The notes below the pieces were generated by a model. It was not told where the DNA came from. It worked only from the letters and a program-made list of their open reading frames with translations, and ran no database searches. DNA of 38,467 bases from Micrococcales bacterium (lineage in GTDB: Bacteria > Actinomycetota > Actinomycetes > Actinomycetales > Microbacteriaceae): NCBI GenBank assembly GCA_947483795.1, contig CANKLZ010000006.1, forward strand, positions 1 through 38,467, in the 5' to 3' direction. Each line of letters starts with the position of its first letter. Within the stretch, counting starts at the first letter, position 1. This document shows positions 1 to 7,967 of the stretch, piece by piece. Position numbers and translations under genes: made by a program.

Positions 1-462
1 GAACTAAAAGAGCGTAAGCACCGCATCGAAGATGCAGTTCGTAACGCTAAGGCTGCTGTTGAAGAAGGTATCGTCGCCGGTGGTGGAGTTGCTCTAATCC
101 AAGCCGGTAAGGCTGCATTCGAAACTCTAAAGCTTGTTGGCGATGAGGCAACAGGTGCGAACATTGTTCGTGTTGCTATCTCAGCTCCACTAAAGCAGAT
201 TGCTATCAACGCAGGTCTAGAGCCAGGTGTAGTAGCCGAGAAGGTAGCCAACCTGCCTTCAGGACACGGTCTAAACGCCGCTACCGGTGAATACGTAGAC
301 ATGCTTGCTGAAGGTATCAACGACCCTGTGAAGGTTACACGCTCTGCTCTGCAGAACGCTGCATCCATTGCTGGTCTATTCCTAACCACCGAAGCTGTAG
401 TTGCTGAAAAGCCTGAGCCTGCAGGCGCTCAAATGCCTCAGGGCGGCGGAATGGATTACTAA
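1..462 (+). CDS. groL: 60 kDa chaperonin GroEL, 3' part only
   Basis: This is the last 153 codons of a GroEL chaperonin, cut by the window edge. The reading frame is open from base 1 and ends at TAA 460-462. The translation contains the conserved equatorial-domain stretch with EEGIVAGGG near its start and the typical Gly/Met tail MPQGGGMDY. GroEL forms the double-ring ATP-driven folding chamber with GroES in the cytoplasm. No groES can be seen, and actinobacteria often carry a groL gene separate from groES-groL, so this may be either paralogue; a GGM tail rather than a His-rich tail fits the main housekeeping copy. Identification is secure; the N-terminal part lies outside the window. Confidence 0.97.
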   Translation, partial: ELKERKHRIEDAVRNAKAAVEEGIVAGGGVALIQAGKAAFETLKLVGDEATGANIVRVAISAPLKQIAINAGLEPGVVAEKVANLPSGHGLNAATGEYVDMLAEGINDPVKVTRSALQNAASIAGLFLTTEAVVAEKPEPAGAQMPQGGGMDY

Positions 463-490
463 AACTTAGCTAGGATCGCTCCGGCTAAAA

Positions 491-520
491 AGGGGTGGAA
501 CTTTAATTAGTTCCACCCCT
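491..520. terminator. Bidirectional intrinsic terminator between groEL and the WXG100 gene
   Basis: A perfect 11-bp inverted repeat (AGGGGTGGAAC 491-501 with GTTCCACCCCT 510-520) encloses an 8-nt AT-rich loop. It lies between two genes that end facing each other. The run of A residues at 486-491 gives a U tract on the minus strand, so the better termination signal serves the minus-strand WXG100 gene; on the plus strand the T tract is weak. Confidence 0.85.
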
Positions 521-535
521 TAACCATTTCCTGGA

Positions 536-826
536 CTAACCGAGGAATAGGCGTTGGTTAGCTAGTTCAATTTCGCTGTATTGGTTTGCTGCCAAGCGAA
601 GCGCTTGTCCTAGTTCACCAAGTTGAGCATCAACTGTGGTTGCTGTCACTTTCCAGCGAGTAACTAACTCTTGAAAGCTACTTGCAGCTGATCCGCGCCA
701 AACATCTTGCAAGCCAATTAGCTGAACGTGAAGTCCATCTACCTCGGCTTGTAGTTTTGCAATTGTCGCTTGAATGGTGCTGTTAGCAGCAAGTACATGC
801 TCGCTGTCTACTTGAATTTGTGCCAT
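536..826 (-). CDS. WXG100 family (ESAT-6-like) small protein
   Basis: A 96-residue protein of the WXG100 family, the small helical-hairpin proteins secreted by type VII (ESX/Yuk) systems. The central turn is WRG, matching the family's W-x-G, flanked by two predicted helices; length is typical. I place the start at ATG 824-826 (protein begins MAQIQVDSEH) because a strong AAGGAGG Shine-Dalgarno sits at 834-840; an ATG 30 nt further upstream would add ten residues and place the SD inside the gene. No partner WXG100 gene, EccC/FtsK-type ATPase or other ESX component lies in the window, so secretion is unproven. A perfect inverted repeat surrounds the SD. Confidence 0.88.
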   Translation of the reverse strand: MAQIQVDSEHVLAANSTIQATIAKLQAEVDGLHVQLIGLQDVWRGSAASSFQELVTRWKVTATTVDAQLGELGQALRLAANQYSEIELANQRLFLG

Positions 827-828
827 TT

Positions 829-848
829 GTTTACCTCCTTCGGTAAAC
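829..848 (-). promoter_or_regulatory. Inverted repeat flanking the WXG100 ribosome binding site
   Basis: On the minus strand GTTTACC (842-848) and GGTAAAC (829-835) form a perfect 7-nt inverted repeat separated by GAAGGA. The Shine-Dalgarno AAGGAGG occupies the loop and first stem bases, and the start codon follows 2 nt later. It could be an RNA hairpin controlling access of ribosomes or a DNA operator. Function is inferred only from position. Confidence 0.5.
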
Positions 849-921
849 ATGCTCACAGCAAACAGGAACTAATTGTGAGTTTGGTTTGGATATGTGAGTA
901 ACTTATTTCTTTTGGGGATAA

Positions 922-2397
922 CTAGTTAGGCAAAGTGATTTTGAATGTTGCTCCGCCGCCATTAGTTTCTTCAGCGATGATCTTTCCCTTGTGAGCTTCA
1001 ACAATTCCCTTAGCAATCGCAAGTCCAAGTCCTGAACCGCCAGTGTCTCTGTTACGAGAGTTATCGCTTCGGTAGAAGCGTTCAAAAACTTTTGAACGAA
1101 GTTGTTTAGGGATTCCTTCACCATGGTCAATAACCTTGATGACAGTTTGGTTATCTTTGTTGCCGATCGCTATCTCGACAGGTTTATCACCAGCAAAATT
1201 GCAAGCGTTTGACAGCAAGTTAGTTAGGACTTGAATAATTGCTGGCTCATCGAGCTTGGCTATTACAGCTGTTTTGATTGGCTTATTCACTAGGTTCGTA
1301 ATAGAGATATGTGTTTTAGGAAAACCTGCTGAGACATTACGCACAACTTTGTCTGTGACTGCATAAAGATCAACTTCAGTGATTTGTAGTTTTGCGTTTT
1401 CATCTAAACGAGCTAAGGCTAGGAGTGACTCAACTAAAGATGACATTCTGATTGCTTCATTTTCGATGCGACTCATTGCATCATCAACCTGAGCCTTTGA
1501 CTTGAAAGCACCTTTACGGTAGAGCTCAGCGTAACCTCTAAGAGTTACTAGCGGGGTTCTAAGTTCATGGCTCGCATCAGCTACGAACTGTCGCATGCGG
1601 CTCAAGGTTTTGTTTCTAGATTGAATTGAATCTTCGATGGACCCAAGCATTTCGTTGAGGGAGTTGTTTAGTCTGGCAATCTCAGTCTTACCCTCAACAG
1701 GGGGTAAGCGTCGATCAAATTTACCTTGGCGAACAGCGTCAGCAGCAGCGGATACTTCTCTGAGTGGGCGTAGAGCTGATGAAATAGTTAGCCATAGGGC
1801 AAAACCACTGATGATTAGGAGAAGTCCGCTAAAACCAATTGCTATAGACCGGTACTGACTCACGATTGCTTGGCTCTGGGCTAGGGGAATACCTACAACA
1901 ACTGATCCAGCCATGTTGGCATCGGCGAGGGCGACTAAACGCCAATCTTCACGATCCTCTTCGGGTTCGGCTTTGCTGATGTTGGCTGTGAACGGGAGTC
2001 CTTTAGTTGCTTGAACAGCTAAGACGTTGAACTCAGCAAGGTTAGGAACATTGCCTTCATAAATAGGTGAACCTACAAGTCCGATAAAGATTCTGCCCTG
2101 TGGGTCGAGGAACGCGATGTAATAATCCCCAGGCAGTGGTGGTATTTTCACCAATCCAGAATCAATGCGTGTCTTGATAGTCAATGGATCTTCGGTGGCT
2201 AAAAGTGTGGCCACGGTTATAAGTTGTTTATCAGTGTTTTGCTGCAGATAAGTTCTAAGTACTGCAACCGTACCCATGATGCTCACGCCAAGCAGAAGCG
2301 CAATGATGCCAACCGATAGAGCGGTTAAACGAGTTCGAAGTGAGATACGCCCCCAGAGCTTACTTAGAAAGTTAGGTACAGGGACAGATCTAGGCAT
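922..2397 (-). CDS. Two-component sensor histidine kinase (HAMP-HisKA-HATPase)
   Basis: A 491-residue membrane histidine kinase. Visible order: a basic N-terminus, TM1 at about 25-48, an extracytoplasmic sensor of about 130 residues, TM2 at about 185-207, a HAMP linker, the HisKA box ADASHELRTPL with the phosphorylated His at 277, then the ATPase domain with an N box (NLLSNACNFA), G1 box (DHGEGIP) and G2 box (GGSGLGLAIAKG). It would autophosphorylate in response to an envelope signal and pass phosphate to the regulator encoded immediately upstream: the regulator's TAA at 2398-2400 abuts this ATG at 2395-2397, implying translational coupling. The architecture resembles actinobacterial MprB/TcrY/PhoR-type kinases; the stimulus cannot be read from sequence. 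Confidence 0.95.
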   Translation of the reverse strand: MPRSVPVPNFLSKLWGRISLRTRLTALSVGIIALLLGVSIMGTVAVLRTYLQQNTDKQLITVATLLATEDPLTIKTRIDSGLVKIPPLPGDYYIAFLDPQGRIFIGLVGSPIYEGNVPNLAEFNVLAVQATKGLPFTANISKAEPEEDREDWRLVALADANMAGSVVVGIPLAQSQAIVSQYRSIAIGFSGLLLIISGFALWLTISSALRPLREVSAAADAVRQGKFDRRLPPVEGKTEIARLNNSLNEMLGSIEDSIQSRNKTLSRMRQFVADASHELRTPLVTLRGYAELYRKGAFKSKAQVDDAMSRIENEAIRMSSLVESLLALARLDENAKLQITEVDLYAVTDKVVRNVSAGFPKTHISITNLVNKPIKTAVIAKLDEPAIIQVLTNLLSNACNFAGDKPVEIAIGNKDNQTVIKVIDHGEGIPKQLRSKVFERFYRSDNSRNRDTGGSGLGLAIAKGIVEAHKGKIIAEETNGGGATFKITLPN

Positions 2398-3096
2398 TTA
2401 CTCTTCGTTCTTGAATGTGCGGAACATATAACCAACCCCACGTTTTGTGAGGATAAGTTGATTCTTGCTTAGCGGATCGATTTTCTTGCGTAGGTAAGAG
2501 ATGTAACTTTCAACAATTCCTTGCTCACCGTTGAAGTCATACTCCCAGACATGGTCCAAGATCTGGTCTTTGCTCATAACCCGGTTGGCGTTACCCATGA
2601 GGAATCTCAATAGCTTGTATTCGGTAGGGGACAGGTCTATTTCTTTACCATTGACGAATACTTCGTGAGCATCCTGGTTGATCTTTATTTCGCCAACTTC
2701 GAAGATGCTCTCTTCGGCATCCTGTTTTCTCGTTCTTCTCAAAATGGCATTGATCCTGGCAATAACCTCATCGATGCTAAATGGCTTAGTCATGTAATCA
2801 TCGCCGCCTACTGTGAGTCCAGTGATTTTGTCACCACGGTCATCTCGAGCGCTTAGGAATAGAACGGGGAGTTCAAGATTCATGGAACGAAGCTTTTTGG
2901 TAACGCTGAAACCTGATTGGTCAGGAAGCATTACATCTAGAACCATTATGTCTGGCTTAGCCTTCTCAGCTACCGCTACAGCTTCTGCTCCTGTACCAAC
3001 TGAATAGACACTAAAGCCTGCAAATTTCAAACCAGCTTCAAGGAGGTCTCTGATGTTCTTTTCGTCATCGACGATTAATACCTTTGGGTTCTTCAT
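2398..3096 (-). CDS. OmpR/PhoB-family response regulator
   Basis: A 232-residue response regulator. The receiver domain (about 1-120) has the acidic pocket D10-D11, phospho-acceptor D54 (VLDVMLPD), S82 and K104 (TKPF). The C-terminal part (about 130-232) is a winged helix with the recognition-helix and wing signatures YISYLRKKID and TKRGVGYMF. It is first in a two-gene operon with the histidine kinase, directly abutting it. No conventional Shine-Dalgarno is evident before ATG 3094-3096. Target genes are unknown; the neighbouring WXG100 gene on the same strand is one possibility, which is only a guess from proximity. Confidence 0.95.
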   Translation of the reverse strand: MKNPKVLIVDDEKNIRDLLEAGLKFAGFSVYSVGTGAEAVAVAEKAKPDIMVLDVMLPDQSGFSVTKKLRSMNLELPVLFLSARDDRGDKITGLTVGGDDYMTKPFSIDEVIARINAILRRTRKQDAEESIFEVGEIKINQDAHEVFVNGKEIDLSPTEYKLLRFLMGNANRVMSKDQILDHVWEYDFNGEQGIVESYISYLRKKIDPLSKNQLILTKRGVGYMFRTFKNEE

Positions 3097-3165
3097 GCTC
3101 TAAATGTCCCACCCAATACTCCATTAAGTCTGGAAGTTACCTGAGTGTTGCCTGTAAGAGTTTTC

Positions 3166-4800
3166 CTACAGGTCTACAGCATCAAGAATCTCGTAGGCAT
3201 AACCCTGCTCGGCAAGGAACCGCTGCCTGTTCTGAGCAAAGTCCTGATCTACAGTGTCCCTGGCAATGAGGGTGTAGAAGCTTGCTGTACGGCCATCAAC
3301 TTTAGGTCTGAGGATTCGCCCTAGACGCTGAGCCTCCTCTTGGCGAGAGCCATAGGAACCTGAAATCTGTATGGCTACCGATGCCTCTGGTAAATCAATG
3401 GAAAAGTTGGCGACTTTAGACACAACTAGAACGCCTACACGTCCTTCTCTAAAGTCGGCAAATAACCTTTCGCGTTCACCGATTGGTGTTTCACCGGTAA
3501 TTAGTTCTGCCTTAAGGGCACTGGCAACTGCGTGCAGCTGATCTATGTATTGTCCGATGATGAGAGTTGGTTCGCCTGCGTGCTTCGCCAAGAGTTTTTG
3601 AATAACCGGAATCTTGGCTGGCGAGCTGGCAGCTAGTCGGTATCTGTCTTCCTGGTTCGCGATGGCATATTCAAAATGGTCATCGACAGGTAAATCTATT
3701 CTCACTTCAAAACAGGCTGCAGGAGCGATATATCCTTGGGCTTCAATTTCTTTCCAAGGCGCATCAAAGCGTTTAGGACCAATCAGGGAAAAGACATCCC
3801 CTTCTTTGCCATCTTCTCTAACCAAAGTTGCAGTTAGTCCTAGCCTTCTTCTTGCTTGAAGGTCAGCAGTCATTTTGAAAATAGGAGCAGGCAATAGGTG
3901 AACCTCATCGTAAACAATTAAACCCCAGTCATGATTGTTGAGTAGCGCTAGATGAGCGTATTCATTTTTGCGCTTAGTGGTCAAGATCTGATAGGTCGCA
4001 ATAGTAACTGGAGCCACCTCTTTCATAGAGCCGCTGTATTCACCGATCTCTTCTTCAGTGAGTGTGGTGCGCTTTAGTAACTCAGCTCGCCACTGTCTTG
4101 CTGAAACAGTATTTGTGACCAGAATCAAAGTGTTGGTATTGGCCTTAGCCATCGTGGCTGCACCAACGATAGTTTTACCAGCTCCACACGGAAGAACAAC
4201 AACCCCTGAACCACCATCCCAAAACTTTTCAACCGCTAGCGCTTGGTAGTCGCGAAGATTCCAACCATCTTGAACTAAATCAATCTCGTGAGGAATACCT
4301 GGGGTGTAACCAGCAAGGTCTTCAGCAGGCCAACCTAGTTTCAATAACTCCTGTTTGATTTGACCTCTCGCCCAATCAGCTATGAGCCAAGTGTTCGGGT
4401 CTGTACGATCAAGTAGTAGGTCGTTTACTTTTCGCTGTCCAGTTGTTTCAAGTAAAACGGCAGGTTCATCTGAATAAAGTTCAAGATCTCCTGAGTCACC
4501 TTTTCTAATGACTAGACGACCGTATCTAGACATGGTCTGCTCGATGTCAACTCTGATGCTGGTAGGTATTGGAAACTTGCTGTATTTGTCCAAGACGTCT
4601 AAAACGAATGAACTGTCATGGCCCGCAGCTCTTGCGTTCCAAAGACCAAGTTTTGTAATTCGGTAGGTGTGTACGTGCTCTGGGGCTCGCTCAAGTTCGG
4701 CAAATACGGCAAGGTCATGACGAGCATCGGATGCTTGAGGATGATCAACTTCAAGCAGTGCAGTTTTATCGCTTTGAACGATTAGAGGCCCAGCAGACAT
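3166..4800 (-). CDS. XPB/Ssl2-type DNA repair helicase
   Basis: A 544-residue SF2 helicase of the bacterial XPB (ERCC3) family. Motifs seen: Walker A PCGAGKT at 204-210, DEVH at 298-301, LTATLVRED with the XPB-characteristic RED motif near 323-330, and motif VI QRLGRILRPK near the C-terminus. XPB-type enzymes are 3'-5' helicases acting in nucleotide excision repair in archaea and eukaryotes; the bacterial role is less defined. It lies 4 nt downstream of the Helicase_C_3 gene, the usual actinobacterial pairing (Rv0861c/Rv0862c). The ATG at 4798-4800 has AGAAGG directly touching it, too close for a normal SD, while TAGGCT lies 6 nt upstream, so a leaderless internal promoter is possible. No Bax1-like nuclease partner is present. 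Confidence 0.95.
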   Translation of the reverse strand: MSAGPLIVQSDKTALLEVDHPQASDARHDLAVFAELERAPEHVHTYRITKLGLWNARAAGHDSSFVLDVLDKYSKFPIPTSIRVDIEQTMSRYGRLVIRKGDSGDLELYSDEPAVLLETTGQRKVNDLLLDRTDPNTWLIADWARGQIKQELLKLGWPAEDLAGYTPGIPHEIDLVQDGWNLRDYQALAVEKFWDGGSGVVVLPCGAGKTIVGAATMAKANTNTLILVTNTVSARQWRAELLKRTTLTEEEIGEYSGSMKEVAPVTIATYQILTTKRKNEYAHLALLNNHDWGLIVYDEVHLLPAPIFKMTADLQARRRLGLTATLVREDGKEGDVFSLIGPKRFDAPWKEIEAQGYIAPAACFEVRIDLPVDDHFEYAIANQEDRYRLAASSPAKIPVIQKLLAKHAGEPTLIIGQYIDQLHAVASALKAELITGETPIGERERLFADFREGRVGVLVVSKVANFSIDLPEASVAIQISGSYGSRQEEAQRLGRILRPKVDGRTASFYTLIARDTVDQDFAQNRQRFLAEQGYAYEILDAVDL

Positions 4801-4804
4801 CCTT

Positions 4805-6559
4805 CTAGCCTAAGCGAACACCAGTGACACTGGCTAACGGTAATACTCGCTCACAGTCTGCTTGGCGGTCCTTGCCCCTCAGCCTGCCATTGGCAAGACC
4901 GGTTGGCTCGATGGAGAACTCTCTACTGGTGCCGCTCATTTGAAGTGTGATTACCAAGGTGACCTTGGTTTTTATGGCCATCTCAATCTGTCGAACTATG
5001 TCCTGACCTTCTGGGGCTTCCCCTAAACGTTTGTCATGAGATCTAAGTCTCTGAATATCCTCCATAACGGAGGATGTCTGCGTAAGCGAAGACTGATTAG
5101 AACCAGCTGCTCGCCAAGCACTAATGACCTGGTCTTTGCTGTCCTTACGGATAGCCGCATATTTACTTTCTCTAAGTAGGTAGTAAACAATATCTAACTC
5201 AAATCTGCTTTCCAAAGTGTTCTCAGAAGATTTAGTTATTGAGACAGTTCGTAGAGAAGTGTCATTAAGAATTTGGGTTAGCAGAATCTGCTCATTTGAT
5301 TGAATGAGGGTTCCATTAGGAATCTCTCGCAAAACCAATCTCCCAAATCTAGATGCGGCTTCACGGATGAGGTAATCAACTGGTTGCGGGAGTGTGGTTC
5401 CCGAAAGTTCAGTAAGCAGTGAGCGAATTTCTTGCTCGGATAAACCAGTTTCTAATCCGTAGGTCACGCTCAAATTACTAATGCGATAGGTAGAGGCAAC
5501 ACCGATGCGCTCAGTCTCAACAAACCTTCTCAGTTCCAGTTCTTTATCTGTAGGTAATGGCCCTACAGCGATTATGGTCAAATCAGCTTGAACGATGATT
5601 CGGTTTTGAGTCTTGGGTAGGTTTTGTGCCAAGAGTTGTGTGGCCTTCTCAAGGTTTCCTTCAAGAAGTAGCTTGAACCAACTTGTGGTCTGATCTGCTG
5701 AGGTTAGACCTATGAGCTCTGCCATTTCAATGAGCCTTGAGATGTGAGATTGAAAGCCAACGTTTGCGATAGGAAAAGTTTCTGCAAACGATGCTCTTAG
5801 GTTTTCTGCAGTTGCAAGTTCAGCTGCCGATGTTTCAACCAGCAGCGATACCCAAGTCTTAGCTATGTGTTGCCAGCGTTGTTCGGGTGAACTAGTTAGC
5901 CAAGTTAGGTATTGAGAACCAACCTTCCACCTTTTATCTGAAACACCAATCAAAGAGGACATTTGAGCTAAAGCGTAAAGCAATCGCACATATTCGGTAT
6001 CTCTACCTAAGTGCAGAGAAATGCGTTTGAGTTCTGGAAGGCCAACCTGTCCACGACCTACCTCGCGCACATAATTCTGTTCCAGTTCAATGACTAGCTC
6101 AGTGAGAGCTTGGATAGTTTCAAAGGCACTCAATCCTGCCTGGGGGTCTAGTTGACTTCCATCTATCGAACTCTTCGAAGGTTTTGAGTTAACGTCATCT
6201 TTTAGATCAGCCAACAGTTTCGGTGAAACCAATTGCTTGAAAGCAGTTACTGCATTATCAAGCGGTGAATAACTGCCATCGTCTTGTTTCAAAACTAGAA
6301 ACAAAGTCGCAATTGAATCAAGGCTTTTTAGATCAGCCTTAGTGGAACTATTCGAAAGCAAATTACTAAAGGCAAGAAGTTGGCTTTTTGTCATGGCAGA
6401 AACAGCGCCAGTAACGTTTTGAGGTTTTATCAGTGCTGTTGCGAAGTCATAGAAATCATTGAATGAGCTGGTCGGCATCAGCCTGATTCCAGCTACTCGG
6501 ACTAAATCTGAATCAGTGGATTGGGATAGAGCCTTGGCAACTTGGAGGACTTCGCTCAT
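4805..6559 (-). CDS. Helicase-associated protein (Helicase_C_3 / XPB-associated family)
   Basis: A 584-residue, mostly helical protein matching the actinobacterial family that precedes XPB (Rv0862c-like). The family-typical stretch is around residues 340-410, with YRISNLSVTYGLETGLS, which resembles the N-terminal damage-recognition region of XPB proteins and defines the Helicase_C_3 domain. No Walker motifs are visible, so it is probably not itself an ATPase. It ends in TAG 4805-4807, 4 nt before the XPB start, and begins 5 nt after the small membrane protein gene, forming a three-gene unit. A structural or loading partner of XPB is a reasonable inference from the constant pairing; biochemical function is not known to me. 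Confidence 0.88.
   Translation of the reverse strand: MSEVLQVAKALSQSTDSDLVRVAGIRLMPTSSFNDFYDFATALIKPQNVTGAVSAMTKSQLLAFSNLLSNSSTKADLKSLDSIATLFLVLKQDDGSYSPLDNAVTAFKQLVSPKLLADLKDDVNSKPSKSSIDGSQLDPQAGLSAFETIQALTELVIELEQNYVREVGRGQVGLPELKRISLHLGRDTEYVRLLYALAQMSSLIGVSDKRWKVGSQYLTWLTSSPEQRWQHIAKTWVSLLVETSAAELATAENLRASFAETFPIANVGFQSHISRLIEMAELIGLTSADQTTSWFKLLLEGNLEKATQLLAQNLPKTQNRIIVQADLTIIAVGPLPTDKELELRRFVETERIGVASTYRISNLSVTYGLETGLSEQEIRSLLTELSGTTLPQPVDYLIREAASRFGRLVLREIPNGTLIQSNEQILLTQILNDTSLRTVSITKSSENTLESRFELDIVYYLLRESKYAAIRKDSKDQVISAWRAAGSNQSSLTQTSSVMEDIQRLRSHDKRLGEAPEGQDIVRQIEMAIKTKVTLVITLQMSGTSREFSIEPTGLANGRLRGKDRQADCERVLPLASVTGVRLG
4807..4812 (-). promoter_or_regulatory. Candidate -10 box (TAGGCT) for XPB, leaderless position
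   Basis: TAGGCT lies 6 nt before ATG 4798-4800 on the minus strand, matching the TANNNT spacing seen at many starts in this window. It overlaps the last codons of the upstream Helicase_C_3 gene, so it would be an internal promoter. Confidence 0.35.
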
Positions 6560-6564
6560 TAGGT

Positions 6565-6846
6565 TTAGGAGTTCTGACTAGATCTTTTGCGGTTGATGGC
6601 ACTTGCCACCAAAAGTGCAATTAGACAGACGAAACCAAATGGCATCACCAGAATGGGGATCATGCCCCAGCCAGTTGGCAACCAGGTGTTATTCACCAGT
6701 GGAGCCAAGAGAATAACCAAAATCGCTCCTACCGAGACAATAACGCTGCCAAGAAAGGCAAAGGCTAGGTACTTCTCTAGCAAAGATTCACTAGCAGAAT
6801 TCCCCTTTGGAGAGGATTGGATATTAGAGTTAGGTTTCTTAGCCAT
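6565..6846 (-). CDS. Small two-TM membrane protein, function unknown
   Basis: A 93-residue protein with a hydrophilic N-terminus (MAKKPNSN...) followed by two hydrophobic segments (about 30-53 and 62-83) and a short basic tail. I start at ATG 6844-6846 because TATTCT lies exactly 6 nt upstream (6853-6858), the leaderless arrangement repeated across this window; a longer frame to 6891 would run into the promoter region of the divergent cold-shock gene. Similar short proteins next to the XPB pair in Microbacteriaceae are usually left as hypothetical membrane proteins. The gene is 5 nt upstream of the Helicase_C_3 gene, so it is probably co-transcribed with it. No functional motif is recognised. 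Confidence 0.75.
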   Translation of the reverse strand: MAKKPNSNIQSSPKGNSASESLLEKYLAFAFLGSVIVSVGAILVILLAPLVNNTWLPTGWGMIPILVMPFGFVCLIALLVASAINRKRSSQNS

Positions 6847-6852
6847 CCTTTT

Positions 6853-6858
6853 AGAATA
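6853..6858 (-). promoter_or_regulatory. Candidate -10 box (TATTCT), leaderless, for the XPB operon
   Basis: TATTCT is 6 nt from the ATG at 6844-6846 on the minus strand. The position implies transcription starting at or next to the start codon of the small membrane protein gene, the first gene of the three-gene XPB unit. Confidence 0.45.
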
Positions 6859-6905
6859 CTGGCTTGGCTGAAGTAAAATGGACTTCGGCAATGAAAGAGG
6901 TAGTT

Positions 6906-7301
6906 ATGCCAACAGGACACGTGAAGTTCTTTGATAATGTCAAAGGCTTTGGCTTTGTGCAATCAGATGAGGGAACCGAAGCGTTCCTTCATGTCAGCAA
7001 CCTACCTGCTGGGGTAACCGATGTGAAGCCTGGCACTCGAATCGAATACAGCATCGTTGACTCCAAGCGAGGAGCTCAGGTCATGACTATGCGCATTCTT
7101 GAGGTTCCTGAGAGCTTAGAGAAGAAACAGCGAGCTAGCGCACGTATGAACAAAGATGACATGGTCGTCCTTGTTGAAGGCTTGATTTCTGCGCTGGACA
7201 ACATTCGTCCAAGCATTGAAGCAGGACACGTTCCGGAAGGCGCTGGCGCTGAGAAGCTTGCGCGCCTTTTACGAACCCTTGCAGACCAGTTACACAAATA
7301 A
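6906..7301 (+). CDS. Cold-shock-domain protein with helical C-terminal extension
   Basis: A 131-residue protein. Residues 1-65 are a cold-shock domain: start PTGHVKFFDNVKGFGFV carries RNP1 (KGFGFV) and AFLHVS is RNP2, so it should bind single-stranded RNA/DNA. Residues 66-131 are a charged helical extension not found in classical 67-residue Csp proteins but usual for this actinobacterial subfamily. The start at ATG 6906 is chosen because the CSD begins there and AGAGG lies a few bases upstream; TAAAAT at 6875-6880 is a plausible -10 giving a short leader. The stop TAA overlaps the next ATG by one base (TAATG), so DUF3027 is translationally coupled. Confidence 0.93.
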   Translation: MPTGHVKFFDNVKGFGFVQSDEGTEAFLHVSNLPAGVTDVKPGTRIEYSIVDSKRGAQVMTMRILEVPESLEKKQRASARMNKDDMVVLVEGLISALDNIRPSIEAGHVPEGAGAEKLARLLRTLADQLHK

Positions 7302-7771
7302 TGGCTAAACTCAAAAAACTTCCCAAGTTTGTAAGGTTACTCAGACCTGAGAAACAAGTGAAAAATCTGTTTGACCTTAAAGCTTTTGCTGAAGTGGCCG
7401 CTAAGTCAGCTGCCGATAAAAACGAACTTGGCTCTTTCATCGAATCTGTTGAAGAGGGTGAAGGTATTTCAACCTTTCTATTTGAGTCTAAGAAACTTGG
7501 ATATCTTGGCTGGCGCTGGTCAGTAACTATTTACCAAGCCGATCCAGTTACTGAACCAAGTTTGTGTGAAGTTGTAATGGTGCCAGGCGCTGATTCTCTG
7601 ATTGCCCCGCAGTGGGTGCCTTGGTCTGAACGTTTAGCGGATTATCAGGCGTTGCAGCTAGAACTTGAAAGACAAGCATTTATTGATGCCGCTAATGCTA
7701 TTGATGAAGAGGAAGCAGCTAAAGCTTCAGCGGTTACCGACCTTGAACCAAGCGACGACGCCAAGAACTAA
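7301..7771 (+). CDS. DUF3027 family protein
   Basis: A 156-residue protein matching DUF3027, an actinobacterial family of unknown function. The diagnostic stretch is in the middle: LGYLGWRWSVTIYQADP followed by EVVMVPG and PQWVPWSERL. It is shorter than many family members, which carry longer N- and C-terminal regions. The ATG shares its A with the stop codon of the cold-shock-domain gene, and this Csp-DUF3027 pairing is conserved in actinobacteria. The last 45 bases are overlapped tail-to-tail by the DUF2530 gene on the other strand. No catalytic motif is visible. Confidence 0.88.
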   Translation: MAKLKKLPKFVRLLRPEKQVKNLFDLKAFAEVAAKSAADKNELGSFIESVEEGEGISTFLFESKKLGYLGWRWSVTIYQADPVTEPSLCEVVMVPGADSLIAPQWVPWSERLADYQALQLELERQAFIDAANAIDEEEAAKASAVTDLEPSDDAKN

Positions 7772-7954
7772 ACCCACCACACAGGTGTATGGGTACCAAA
7801 CTTTATTTGGGTTAGTGATCTGTTCATAGAAAACTACGCTCAGTAAAAGGCCTATAGAAAAACCGATTAGACCAAACAGCACAGCTATTCGAACAGTGCC
7901 GGTGATTGGGGCAGGATCTGGTTTTCTCTCCGAGTCTTTAGCTATCCAGCGCAT
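7727..7954 (-). CDS. DUF2530-like two-TM membrane protein
   Basis: A 75-residue protein with two hydrophobic segments (about 21-44 and 54-71) separated by a Trp/Tyr-containing loop, preceded by a PDPAPITGTVR segment. Length, topology and position between DUF3027 and serC match the actinobacterial DUF2530 family of unknown function. The start is ATG 7952-7954, with TAGATT 7 nt upstream. The 3' end runs 45 nt into the DUF3027 gene, an unusually long convergent overlap that supports both reading frames being under constraint there. It follows serC on the same strand with 10 nt between them. Confidence 0.8.
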   Translation of the reverse strand: MRWIAKDSERKPDPAPITGTVRIAVLFGLIGFSIGLLLSVVFYEQITNPNKVWYPYTCVVGLVLGVVAWFKVGNR

Positions 7955-7961
7955 AAATCTA

Positions 7962-7967
7962 AATCTA
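7962..7967 (-). promoter_or_regulatory. Candidate -10 box (TAGATT) for the DUF2530 gene
   Basis: TAGATT lies 7 nt before ATG 7952-7954 on the minus strand and overlaps the stop codon of serC. The TAGATT motif is repeated directly next to the start codon (7956-7961). Leaderless transcription is inferred from spacing. Confidence 0.35.

Noticed and set aside
903-1130. Minus-strand frame overlapping the histidine kinase 3' end
   Set aside because: It lies in a different frame of a well-supported HATPase domain and has no family resemblance.
3151-3172. Terminator after XPB (CCTGTA...TACAGG)
   Set aside because: The inverted repeat overlaps the XPB stop and has only a 6-bp core with a mismatch and no T run, so it was not called.
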